Below, piece after piece: positions 25,084 to 33,668 of a DNA stretch of 34,590 nucleotides. The notes below the pieces were generated by a model. It searched no databases, was not told the DNA's origin, and saw only the letters and a program-made list of their open reading frames with translations. Position 1 is the stretch's first letter. Every line of letters starts with the position of its first letter. Source of the DNA: Candidatus Scalindua sp. Its GTDB lineage: Bacteria > Planctomycetota > Brocadiia > Brocadiales > Scalinduaceae. Made by a program: the position numbers and the translations under genes. Location of the stretch: the NCBI GenBank assembly GCA_021776915.1, contig JAIQZU010000015.1, forward strand, positions 1 through 34,590, written 5' to 3'.

Positions 25084-26601
25084 TCAAGCCGCAGGTTTCA
25101 AACGCAAGCCTTTTGGTACAAAAAATCTCTCTAAGGCCTCAAAACTACCTTGTACTATCAGGGCAAGTGCGGCTGCCGGCACTGCTCCCTGTAGGATGAG
25201 TGAAATATTATCTAATCGAATACCTGTGAGAATTAATTGTCCATAACCACCGGCGCCTATAAGTGCACCTAATGTTGCCGTTCCAATATTAATCACAGCT
25301 GAGGTCTTGATGCCTGCCAGAATAGACCGCGACACCATTGGCAATTCCACTAACCTGAGCCGTGCTCCCGGTGGAAGTCCAAGTGCCTCTGCAGACTCTC
25401 GAATATGTGGACGAATATCGTGAAGACCGGTGTACGTATTCCGTACAATTGGCAGGAGACTATAGAGAAAAAGAGCCGTAATGGCCGGAGGTCCGCCAAT
25501 ACCCAGTAACGGAATCATAAAGACAAGAAGAGCCAGTGAAGGAATAGTCTGAATAACACCAACAATACCCAGGATGATTTGTCCAGATTTTGGTCGCTTT
25601 GCAGAAACGATACCCAGTGGTATTGAAATTAGAATGGCTGCTGATAATGAAATTGCGACTAAATAAAGATGTTCTCTGGTATGGCGTAACAGGCGGCTAA
25701 TTGCAGTTTCTTCATAAGATTCAGTCTCCAGAGATAAACCTTCTGATAAGAAGTCTGCGGCTATCCGGTTTTCCGGCACCATTTCCATATTGGCACGAGA
25801 ATTCATTTTGACCATTTCTGATTCGGGGATTTTACTCTCGATCTTTTTTAGAACGGTCACCACATGCGGAGCACGTTCTTCTAAATCAGACCGATACAGG
25901 ATTACGGCATTGTAAGCGGGAAAATGATTCAGGTCGTCCTCTAACAAACGTAGATTATAATACCGGATCTTGGCGTCGGTTGAATAGATATCAATTGCCT
26001 GAATAGTGCCTTTTTCCAGGCCACGGTAGGCAAGATCATGATCCAGGCCTCGTACATTTTGCTGAGGCAGGTTGTAATGCCTGCGCAGAATCGGCCATCC
26101 GTCACCCCGGTCCATGAACTCATTACCGAAACCAAATTTCAAATCAGGGTGGAGACGCAAATCTGAGATCTTTTGGATTTTCAACTTTTCTGCAACTTCC
26201 CCCTTCATTCCAATGGCGTAGGTATTGTTAAAACCTAATGCATTTGTCATCTTAATCCCACGTTTCATTAAGGCTTGCCGGATCTCCTCATCACTGCGTA
26301 CTCCCTCACCAGCCAGAATTTCCTCGCTGATAGTACCTGTATATTCAGGGTAAATATCGATCTCACCTTTTAATAAGGCATTCCACAATACACGCGTGCC
26401 TCCCAGTTCCCGCAGGTGAATGGGCTGTTCGCCCGCACTCTTTACCAGATGTGTAGCTATCTCACCCAAGATTACAGATTCAGTAAATTTCTTAGAACCA
26501 ATCTTGATCTCTAGTGTGGAACTGTATACTGCAAGAGGAAAGAAATATGCAATGATAATATTGCACACAAACATGTGTATGACAAAAAGGTATGTTTTCA
26601 C
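25084..26601 (-). CDS. ABC transporter substrate-binding/permease fusion, OpuC/EgtU type
   Basis: This 505-aa fusion begins with a signal or anchor helix (about 5-25). A binding domain of the quaternary-amine type follows (about 29-290, with GSKKFTESVILGEI and IDIYPEYTGTI). A permease domain (about 312-500) has five to six helices and the EAA loop EALGLPPGARLRLVELPM (405-422). Known EgtU-type ergothioneine importers are also fusions, but as I recall them the permease comes first; here the order is reversed. Quaternary ammonium compounds, including ergothioneine, fit the family. The GTG start overlaps the ATPase stop codon by 4 nt (GTGA). With genes at 27471 and 31019 nearby, ergothioneine or trimethylhistidine is the leading substrate guess. 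Confidence 0.9.
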   Translation of the reverse strand: MKTYLFVIHMFVCNIIIAYFFPLAVYSSTLEIKIGSKKFTESVILGEIATHLVKSAGEQPIHLRELGGTRVLWNALLKGEIDIYPEYTGTISEEILAGEGVRSDEEIRQALMKRGIKMTNALGFNNTYAIGMKGEVAEKLKIQKISDLRLHPDLKFGFGNEFMDRGDGWPILRRHYNLPQQNVRGLDHDLAYRGLEKGTIQAIDIYSTDAKIRYYNLRLLEDDLNHFPAYNAVILYRSDLEERAPHVVTVLKKIESKIPESEMVKMNSRANMEMVPENRIAADFLSEGLSLETESYEETAISRLLRHTREHLYLVAISLSAAILISIPLGIVSAKRPKSGQIILGIVGVIQTIPSLALLVFMIPLLGIGGPPAITALFLYSLLPIVRNTYTGLHDIRPHIRESAEALGLPPGARLRLVELPMVSRSILAGIKTSAVINIGTATLGALIGAGGYGQLILTGIRLDNISLILQGAVPAAALALIVQGSFEALERFFVPKGLRLKPAA

Positions 26602-27350
26602 TTGAAATCCTTTCTCATAACTTCTAAAGGACTTCGCTGAGCATTTATAAAGCGGGTAACAAATGAATCGGCTGGTGATTGTACGAGATCCTCCAGTGTG
26701 CCTTTCTGTAAAATTTTTCCATCCCGTAGCAAGGTGATAACGTTGCCAAAAAATCCGGCTTCTGCTATATCGTGAGTTACCAGGACAACTGTTTTGCCAA
26801 GTGCCTGGAAAATCCTTTTCAAATCCACCTGGAGATCGGCCCTTATCATCGGATCAAGGGCGCCGAGAGGCTCATCTAACAGAAGCACGTCAGGATCTAA
26901 CATGAGAGCACGCATCAAACTCACCCTCTGTTGTTGGCCGCCGGAAAGTTGTACGGGAAAACGATCAAGTCCGTCAGAAGGAAAAGATGTCAATTCCGTT
27001 AGCTCGTTCAACCGTTTTCTTATCCGTTCATTATTCCAGCCCAGGTAGTGTGCCATCATTGCGATATTGCCATACGCAGTAAGGTGAGGAAAAAGGCCTC
27101 CCTCCTGGATAACGTAACCCATCCTTCTCCTTAAGGAAATCACGACCTCAGGAGTAATTTTAGTTTCCTCAAAATATATAGATCCGCTATCCGCTTGTAA
27201 AAGACCTATGATCAGTCGAAGTATTGTAGATTTGCCACAGCCACTTTGACCAATTAATACAGTTGTTAGACCGGCTGGAATGGTTAAATCAATGGATTGC
27301 AGTGCTCTGGTTTGACCAAAAATTTTCGAAACATCCTGTATCCTAATCAT
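26598..27350 (-). CDS. ABC transporter ATPase, OpuCA/EgtV-like
   Basis: This 250-aa nucleotide-binding subunit has Walker A GQSGCGKST (34-42), Q-loop Gln82, signature LSGGQ (135-139), Walker B LLLDEP (156-161) and switch His193. It resembles the ATPases of osmoprotectant/quaternary-amine importers but stops at 250 aa and so lacks the CBS pair that senses ionic strength in OpuA-type ATPases. That argues against an osmotic-stress role. It is translationally coupled to the downstream fusion gene. The intergenic stretch upstream (27351-27470) is short and AT-rich. Confidence 0.93.
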   Translation of the reverse strand: MIRIQDVSKIFGQTRALQSIDLTIPAGLTTVLIGQSGCGKSTILRLIIGLLQADSGSIYFEETKITPEVVISLRRRMGYVIQEGGLFPHLTAYGNIAMMAHYLGWNNERIRKRLNELTELTSFPSDGLDRFPVQLSGGQQQRVSLMRALMLDPDVLLLDEPLGALDPMIRADLQVDLKRIFQALGKTVVLVTHDIAEAGFFGNVITLLRDGKILQKGTLEDLVQSPADSFVTRFINAQRSPLEVMRKDFK

Positions 27351-27470
27351 AAATGAATGTTTATACGATCTTTCTATACCAATAAACTATATTATTAATT
27401 TTATCCTTTTTTTATAACACTTCAAACCTACACTGGAGCTTCCATTTTGTAGACACTTCAAAATAGTGCC

Positions 27471-30400
27471 TCATCGGCAGGGTATGAAGCGTACCATGGT
27501 TTTCTTGTCCCTGATGACTTCTCCGAGAAGATCAATAGTGAGATCGATTTCTTCCATCGTATTACCGAGTCCCAGTGAGAAACGCAGTGCACAATGCGCC
27601 TCTTCTTCTGAAAGACCCATTGCCAGCAAGGCATGTGATGGTTTAGGTGATCCGGCCCTGCATGCCGACCCGGAAGAAAGAGAAACACCTTTCTGGTCCA
27701 GGGCGAGTACCACTGACTCTCCACGTATTCCGGGTAAGGTCATATTTAATGTGTTTGGCAACAGTGCCTCCGGATTTCCGTTCAACTTTGCGTCTGCCAT
27801 TAACTCATGTATGCCTTTTTCAAGCTTGTCCCGCATCCTCCTGACCCTGTCCATTTCATGAATCCGCTGTACAGCAAGTTCTGCCGCCTTACCCAGCCCG
27901 ACAATCCCGAGTACATTTTCTGTTCCAGCGCGCATACCGTTCTCCTGCTTGCCACCGCTTACGAGGGGTTCCAGGACAACTCCTTTACGAATATATAAAG
28001 CGCCGACTCCTTTTGGACCGTATATTTTGTGCCCCGACATCGTAAGCAGGTCTACTCCGAGGGACTCCACATCTATAGCAACCTTACCAACTGCCGGCAC
28101 ACAATCAGTATGGAATAGCACGTTACGTTCCTTTGCTATACGAGTCATATCTGCTACAGGATTAATAGAACCTGTCTCGTTGTTCGCCATCATCACACTT
28201 ATCAGGCATGTTTTTTCTGTAATTGCTGATTTTAAATCTTCCGGATTAATTTTCTTAGTTTTATCAATCTCCAGGTATGTTACAGTAAATCCATGTCTTT
28301 CAAGCCACTGACATGTATCGATAACAGAAGGGTGTTCTATGGAGGTTGTAATAATATGATTCTTTGAATTCCAGTTTGCAAAAGCAACACCTTTTATAGC
28401 GAGATTATTGGCCTCGGAACCGCTGCCGGTAAAGGTTATACGTCTTGCAGTGCAATTGAGCAGCTGGGCTACACTTCTCCGTGCCGCCTCAACAGCAAAC
28501 CGTGCATCTTTTCCCTCGGTATATATACTGGATGGATTGCCATGACCATTTTCCGCAAACTGAAGCATGATCTTCCTGACTTCCGGGTCAAGAGGAGTGG
28601 TAGCATTGTGATCTAGGTAAATACGTTTTTCAATATGCTGAGGCTTTGCGCAGGATTCTACCATTCCAACAGTATCACTGTATTCACCTGAATCTACTTC
28701 AAGTGTATTCTCTCTTTCTGTTACTTTAACTACTTCACACAGGAGAGTTTTATATACAGGGAAGCCCGATATTGGATCATAGCGCTGGAGATCAGTTAAA
28801 TCATTTACATTACAATTCTGCCACTTCTCCGGCCCAACAGGCCCTCCACCACCCATATTGGCATCAATGGCACCCCGTACAATATCATCCGTGACCAGCG
28901 CACACATTGTAACTGTGCCGCGTTTTGTCATAATATTTACAAGGTCTCCACTCTTAATGTCACGCGTTTCTGCATCCAGGGTATTAATCGTTACAGTCGG
29001 CTCAGGCCTTTCTTTCAGTAATCCGGTAATACCATGATGCTGAGAACGAAAATCCGTGGTTACTCGTGACCCTGAATTGAAAACAAGTGGAAATTTCTCT
29101 GCAAGGTCAGGCTGTGAATGAGGACCTTCACCCGGTTCTGTATAGACTGGCAAAGGGTCATAACCATGCTCTTCAAGTATTGTAGATGCTATTTCAAACT
29201 TTCCTGTTGGAGTATCGAACCCGGGCTTACCGTCAGCGCGCAGTAATCCCTTTTCCCATTTCTTATACTGTGTCATTACTGTGGGTACCTGCACAATTCC
29301 TTTTGCATTCTGAACATCTTCAAGTGTAAAGCCGGAGCCCTTCAATACATGTCGAAGGAGCTCTTCTTCATTCGCAGGGTAAAGGTGTCCATATCCAAGG
29401 CGTTCGGCAAGTTCTGTCAGAATAAAGAAATCATTGCGGGCCTCACCTACAGGTTCAACAACCTTTTCCCTGATCCGAAAGATTGGGCCATAAGCCATGT
29501 ATGATTCAATCTCATACATGGTAGTTGCCGGAAGAACAATATCTGCATAAGCAGCATCTGCCGTTAACTGGCGATCTATAGATACAAGAAAATCAAGTTT
29601 GTTCAGTGTCTTACGCCAAATGGCAGGTTGAGGCCATGAGGTAACGATTGAACCACCAAGAATGATGAGGGAACGAATAGGATATGGTTTTCCTTCCAAA
29701 ATTGATTCCGGTAATGCAATTGCATGAGATTCACCACGATACGCACTATATACAGGAAAGCGCTCCCTGCCCAATGCTTTTCGTACATCAGGATTGGGAA
29801 TGTGACCTTCACGGTTTACAGGAAAATTATTCTGACGCATGGTAAAGCAGCGCCCTCCCGGCACATCAAGCTGTCCTGCAAGTGCCCAGAGAACCATGGT
29901 TGCACGTATTGCCTGCACACCGCTGTCACTATACTCGAGTCCGCTATACATAATTGGTGATGCGCCGTTTGCCTCTGAAATCCTTCGGGCAAGAGATATG
30001 ATTGTCCCGGCAGGAACACCAGTAATGTTTTCTACAGCATCCGGCCTGAAGTGTTGAACATATCTGGCAAGGTCATCGAACCCGACCGACCAGTCTTTTA
30101 CAAAGTCCTCGTCATATAACTCCTCTTCTATGATAACATTGCACATGCCGAGAGCCAGGGCGCCATCAGTACCGGGGCGTATTGGAATCCACTCCGCATC
30201 GGTAAGTTTTGCAGTCATGGTTCTTCGCGGATCGATTACGACAACCTGTGCTCCCTGTTTCTGTGCACTGACAATCCTGTTGAGATCAAGCGGCGGACAA
30301 TCGGTAGCAGGATTTGTTCCCCATACTACTATTAGCTGGGCATTCTCAATATCTGAAAACATGTTAACCAGCATACCCCCCATAGTGATATGAGGAGCAA

Positions 30401-30878
30401 TCATTGCAAAAGAGACGTAACAGAGCGCCCCTACACCCAGGGTATTTGGTGAACCAAATGGAAACAAAACGCTTGATGCCGATGAAACTGCTACACCCTC
30501 AGGCTGAAAGATGTCACACATGGCAAGTTCAAAGCTCCCCCGTCCGGTATAAATGGCAGTAGCTTCCGGCCCGGACTCTTCTTTAATTTTATTAAGGTTT
30601 TCAACGATAATATCATAAGCATTATCCCAAGAAACCCTCTCAAAGTCGTATGTCCCCTTTGGGCCTTTTCTCCTCATCGGGTAGCGAAGCCGATCTTTAG
30701 AATATACAATTTCAGCAGAATATTCGCCGAGCTTGCAGATCATCCCTAAATGAGAGCTTCGATCAGGGCGTACTTTGTCAATCATTCCCTTCTCATCATA
30801 GGTAACTGTAACCCAGCAGCCTGCCGGGCAGATACCGCAGATTGCATTCTTATTGTTAATATTGTTTTTTAATCCCAT
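27471..30878 (-). CDS. Molybdopterin oxidoreductase-cysteine desulfurase fusion (metallopterin-dependent ergothioneine synthase-like)
   Basis: This 1135-aa fusion has two parts. Residues 1 to about 745 are a DMSO-reductase-family enzyme with an N-terminal [4Fe-4S] site, Cys14, Cys17, Cys21 and Cys48 (CGICPAGC), followed by bis-pterin binding segments (WGTNPATDCPPLD, VVIDPRRT, GLEYSDSG). Cys153 (GVGALCYVSF) is placed to be the metal ligand. Residues about 750-1135 are a NifS/IscS-type desulfurase with YLDHNATTP, PLP-binding Lys951 (SGHKIYG) and sulfur-carrying Cys1073 (SSGSACRAG). I recall a metallopterin-dependent ergothioneine synthase of this composition from Caldithrix abyssi, which inserts sulfur into trimethylhistidine without oxygen. 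The adjacent EgtD-type gene supports the same role here. The ATG at 30878 has AAAGGG upstream; a GTG 17 codons earlier lies in repeat sequence. Confidence 0.88.
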   Translation of the reverse strand: MGLKNNINNKNAICGICPAGCWVTVTYDEKGMIDKVRPDRSSHLGMICKLGEYSAEIVYSKDRLRYPMRRKGPKGTYDFERVSWDNAYDIIVENLNKIKEESGPEATAIYTGRGSFELAMCDIFQPEGVAVSSASSVLFPFGSPNTLGVGALCYVSFAMIAPHITMGGMLVNMFSDIENAQLIVVWGTNPATDCPPLDLNRIVSAQKQGAQVVVIDPRRTMTAKLTDAEWIPIRPGTDGALALGMCNVIIEEELYDEDFVKDWSVGFDDLARYVQHFRPDAVENITGVPAGTIISLARRISEANGASPIMYSGLEYSDSGVQAIRATMVLWALAGQLDVPGGRCFTMRQNNFPVNREGHIPNPDVRKALGRERFPVYSAYRGESHAIALPESILEGKPYPIRSLIILGGSIVTSWPQPAIWRKTLNKLDFLVSIDRQLTADAAYADIVLPATTMYEIESYMAYGPIFRIREKVVEPVGEARNDFFILTELAERLGYGHLYPANEEELLRHVLKGSGFTLEDVQNAKGIVQVPTVMTQYKKWEKGLLRADGKPGFDTPTGKFEIASTILEEHGYDPLPVYTEPGEGPHSQPDLAEKFPLVFNSGSRVTTDFRSQHHGITGLLKERPEPTVTINTLDAETRDIKSGDLVNIMTKRGTVTMCALVTDDIVRGAIDANMGGGGPVGPEKWQNCNVNDLTDLQRYDPISGFPVYKTLLCEVVKVTERENTLEVDSGEYSDTVGMVESCAKPQHIEKRIYLDHNATTPLDPEVRKIMLQFAENGHGNPSSIYTEGKDARFAVEAARRSVAQLLNCTARRITFTGSGSEANNLAIKGVAFANWNSKNHIITTSIEHPSVIDTCQWLERHGFTVTYLEIDKTKKINPEDLKSAITEKTCLISVMMANNETGSINPVADMTRIAKERNVLFHTDCVPAVGKVAIDVESLGVDLLTMSGHKIYGPKGVGALYIRKGVVLEPLVSGGKQENGMRAGTENVLGIVGLGKAAELAVQRIHEMDRVRRMRDKLEKGIHELMADAKLNGNPEALLPNTLNMTLPGIRGESVVLALDQKGVSLSSGSACRAGSPKPSHALLAMGLSEEEAHCALRFSLGLGNTMEEIDLTIDLLGEVIRDKKTMVRFIPCR

Positions 30879-30928
30879 AAATATGCCCTTTAAAATGCAG
30901 GTTCTCGATAAGCCGGGGAATACCACCA

Positions 30929-30965
30929 CCTAATCACCTCCTTGCGAAGGAGGGGGAAAGAGGTG
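30929..30965. repeat. Hairpin repeat CCTCCTT/AAGGAGG
   Basis: CCTCCTT (30937-30943) and AAGGAGG (30947-30953) form a tight hairpin flanked by CCACCT and AGGTGG. It lies between the methyltransferase and the fusion gene. On the minus strand it mimics a very strong Shine-Dalgarno sequence in front of a GTG, a possible source of mis-annotated starts. Confidence 0.6.
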
Positions 30966-31018
30966 GTCAAAAATTTATAAGTATTCTCTGGCTTACTGAG
31001 AACCCACTTTAAATTTTA

Positions 31019-32020
31019 TCAACCAGCAACCGGTGCAAACAAGTTCAGGCTAAAAAGTCGTGCAGGATCAAACCATTGTTGTTCTACGTAAAGACCGGTC
31101 TGTCCTGCTAACATATCAATTTCGTCAAGCGAATACTTAAACGAATTTTCCGTGTGGATACTTTCATTTGCCGCAAACGAAACATCTAAATCAAGTTCGC
31201 GGATAAAAACCTTCTGGTCAATATTACTGATCAGATACATCTCAATCCGTCCAACTTCTTCATTATAAACTGCATGGTGATCAAAATTCTCGGTATTAAA
31301 ATTACCCCCAAGTTCCCTATTCACGTGTGTAAGGAGGTTCAGATTAAATTCAGCAGTGATGCCCTGTGTATCATTGTAGGCATTTTCTATAATTGTTTTG
31401 TCTTTTCGCAAATCGATGCCGACCAGAAATCTGTCATCAGGGTGCATTGTCTCCTGGATGTGCTGCAGGAGAGTTGTTACCTCCGATCTCTCTAAGTTGC
31501 CGATACTTGATCCTAACCATGTAATGAGATTCTGTTGATCATTCCGGATATTCATATGTTCAATTCCTTCGTTGTATCTGGCAGCAATTGCATTGATTTC
31601 AAGATCAGGGTATTCCCTGAGCAGAGAATAAGAACTTTCCTCAAGCATCTGAAGAGACACGTCTATAGGTGTATAATGAGCAAGGCTCTGACGTTCAAGA
31701 AAAGTCTCTATCAGTATTCTTGTTTTTGTAGAACTCCCACTACCTAATTCGACAAGGACTGTTTCTTCAGAAAATTGAGAGGCAATATCATCAGCGTTTG
31801 ACTCAAGAATATTCGTTTCTGCGCGTGTCAGGTAGTATTCCGGAAGTTCACAGATTTTCTCAAACAACTGTGATCCGATATGATCATAGAAATAGACAAA
31901 TGGAAGGTATTTGGACTCAGATGTAAGACCTATTTTAACATCTTCGGAAAAGTTATTTATGAATATTTCGTCATCGGTTGTTGTAAGCGTAAACCGCTCT
32001 TCAATTGTTGAAGTTGACAT
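31019..32020 (-). CDS. egtD: L-histidine N-alpha-methyltransferase, EgtD family
   Basis: This 333-aa SAM-dependent enzyme has YDHIGSQLFE (45-54), PEYYLTRAE (60-68), SAM motif VELGSGSSTKT (90-100), PIDVS (118-122), ITWLGSSIGNL (166-176) and GIDLRKD (201-207). These are the hallmarks of the EgtD/DUF2260 family, which trimethylates histidine to hercynine, the first step to ergothioneine. The ATG at 32020 is preceded by GGAGGAGG; a TTG six codons earlier lies within that ribosome site and is rejected. It is the gene upstream of the metalloenzyme-desulfurase fusion on the same strand. Other EgtD-family enzymes methylate other amines, so the substrate is inferred partly from context. Confidence 0.9.
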   Translation of the reverse strand: MSTSTIEERFTLTTTDDEIFINNFSEDVKIGLTSESKYLPFVYFYDHIGSQLFEKICELPEYYLTRAETNILESNADDIASQFSEETVLVELGSGSSTKTRILIETFLERQSLAHYTPIDVSLQMLEESSYSLLREYPDLEINAIAARYNEGIEHMNIRNDQQNLITWLGSSIGNLERSEVTTLLQHIQETMHPDDRFLVGIDLRKDKTIIENAYNDTQGITAEFNLNLLTHVNRELGGNFNTENFDHHAVYNEEVGRIEMYLISNIDQKVFIRELDLDVSFAANESIHTENSFKYSLDEIDMLAGQTGLYVEQQWFDPARLFSLNLFAPVAG

Positions 32021-32242
32021 TAGATATTCCTCCTCCAAAAACGTTTTTGTAAAATGAGATATCTTACAGTATGCCTGATTAAGAAATCAAGAAATCTTAA
32101 ACCTTTCTGCAATAAGCCCGGAATGACGCTTCTCGATCAGCCCGCAGATCTTTTACGTATTCAGTTCAAGAGCACTGTTGTACTTCATTTTTTTAATACA
32201 AGCTCAAAGTGTTATTCTGGAATCATCCATATTTGTCAGGTT

Positions 32243-32737
32243 TCAATTAAACTTCGAAGCCGTTAAAATACAAAATAAATAAAGTATTTTTCGGGTTGAT
32301 GATAAAATGTCTTTGTCCGGTGGCGCCAATCCAGTTTTTGAACTATGCACATAGTTGCCGTGTATTCTTCTTAGAATTTCTACTAAATTAATAAGCGCTT
32401 CCCTGGGATCAGAATCCCTTGATGACCTTACCTTCCCAATTATTCTCATAGTTGAATCTTCGACCGACTCTTCGTCAGGGCCGGCAAGCACAGTTTCTAA
32501 AGGTGGATCCAGAAAAATCAACGAACCTACTGATCCTTCCTTTAATAACCTCTCAATTTCAACTTCAGAAAATCTCTCTACAAGCGATAGCATTCTTTGC
32601 CGATCGAGATCACGTTCACCTTCGCCCTGCATTACATTTACAGCCTTTGTCATTGCAGCCCACAAGGCATTAACTGCCTCGTAATCCGGTAAAGATTGTG
32701 TGGAAACAATCTCATTTAGGATTTGTTCTTTTTCCAT
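32243..32737 (-). CDS. Unknown protein (164 aa) upstream of egtD
   Basis: This soluble, helical, acidic protein (MEKEQILNEI... ending LTASKFN) has no recognised motif or membrane span. AGGGAG lies about 11 nt before its ATG. It precedes egtD on the same strand with a gap of about 220 nt that holds no gene, so it may be in the same transcription unit. The function is not known. Confidence 0.65.
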   Translation of the reverse strand: MEKEQILNEIVSTQSLPDYEAVNALWAAMTKAVNVMQGEGERDLDRQRMLSLVERFSEVEIERLLKEGSVGSLIFLDPPLETVLAGPDEESVEDSTMRIIGKVRSSRDSDPREALINLVEILRRIHGNYVHSSKTGLAPPDKDILSSTRKILYLFCILTASKFN

Positions 32738-32850
32738 GTACGCAATTACTCCCTTTCTCCATTTCCCTTTTTCTTATCCTTCGATATTCGAAATTTCTTG
32801 TTCGTTATTCATTATTCGTAAATCACAATATCATGTTCTAAATAAATCTT

Positions 32851-32892
32851 CAATATTCAATATTCAATATTCAATATTCAATCTTCAATCTT
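32851..32892. repeat. Heptanucleotide tandem repeat
   Basis: Four CAATATT units (32851-32878) are followed by two CAATCTT units (32879-32892). The tract lies between the cytochrome gene and the 164-aa gene, about 115 nt upstream of the latter. It could vary in length by slippage. Confidence 0.75.
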
Positions 32893-32898
32893 CTACCC

Positions 32899-33375
32899 CT
32901 ATCCTCCTCCAGAATCAGTAAGATCCAATGACCCTTTCATCTCCTTATTAAAACTTTCATGGCAAGCATCACATGACTTTATCAGGTTATCAAATTCCAG
33001 ATTCGCATTATCAGTGTCTTGTTCCTTACTGCACAGAATTAATTTATTTATGGCGCTGTTAAATTTGTTGCTTAATACAGTAAACTCGTCTGAAACATCA
33101 TTATTCTCAATCATATACAGTTCCACACAACTGAAGCCTATACCCTCTTTGAGTTCCTGAGTCCACATATCCATTTCAACCCAGTTATTATTTTCCACCG
33201 CTCTTGCCAGCCGCCTCATCATTATACCCGCCCTCTTCATGGCCCCTGCTAAAGCGCTCTGTTCTGGCACGTTTGCCTGCAACTCTTCAACCCTGACTTC
33301 CTCAGACTTCTTACAGGAAGCAATGGTCATAAGAGTTCCCAGAATTAATGTCAAAATTATTAATGAATGTTTCAT
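32899..33375 (-). CDS. Lipoprotein monohaem cytochrome c, cytochrome c'/c-556-like
   Basis: This 158-aa protein has a signal peptide ending in lipobox IASC (Cys21), so it is probably anchored to a membrane facing the periplasm. A single haem-binding motif CDACH (135-139) lies near the C-terminus, the position typical of the four-helix cytochrome c' and c-556 families. Helical, Met-rich segments (MKRAGIMMRRLARA) agree with that fold. AGAGG stands about 7 nt before the ATG. It may shuttle electrons or bind a small gas; neither can be told from sequence. It is probably monocistronic, with about 290 bp of AT-rich, unremarkable sequence (33376-33668) upstream. Confidence 0.85.
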   Translation of the reverse strand: MKHSLIILTLILGTLMTIASCKKSEEVRVEELQANVPEQSALAGAMKRAGIMMRRLARAVENNNWVEMDMWTQELKEGIGFSCVELYMIENNDVSDEFTVLSNKFNSAINKLILCSKEQDTDNANLEFDNLIKSCDACHESFNKEMKGSLDLTDSGGG

Positions 33376-33668
33376 TTTTTACCTCTTCCTATTATTGAAT
33401 TAACAGGTTATCATATTAACTGTAAAATTTAAATATATAGCAAATTCTTGATTATTGCTACAGTAAATATTTCTCGGTCCAGGATAATTATGGGCAGTTA
33501 CTATTGATTTCCACCTGACCCTTTTAGGTTTTGCCTATTTTTATTGTTGATTAACTAGTCGTCCCTGAAATAACAATCCATGCCTTATAAAATAAGGGTG
33601 ACAGCGTTTTTTGAGTATGTTAAAATTGCAAGAAATTGCTTTAAATTACTCAAAAACTGGAGGATTTC

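Noticed and set aside
30879-30929. Upstream GTG start for the metalloenzyme-desulfurase fusion
   Set aside because: The strong ribosome-site-like sequence belongs to a hairpin repeat, and the extra 17 residues precede the conserved Fe-S region without family-like sequence. The ATG at 30878 has its own AAAGGG.
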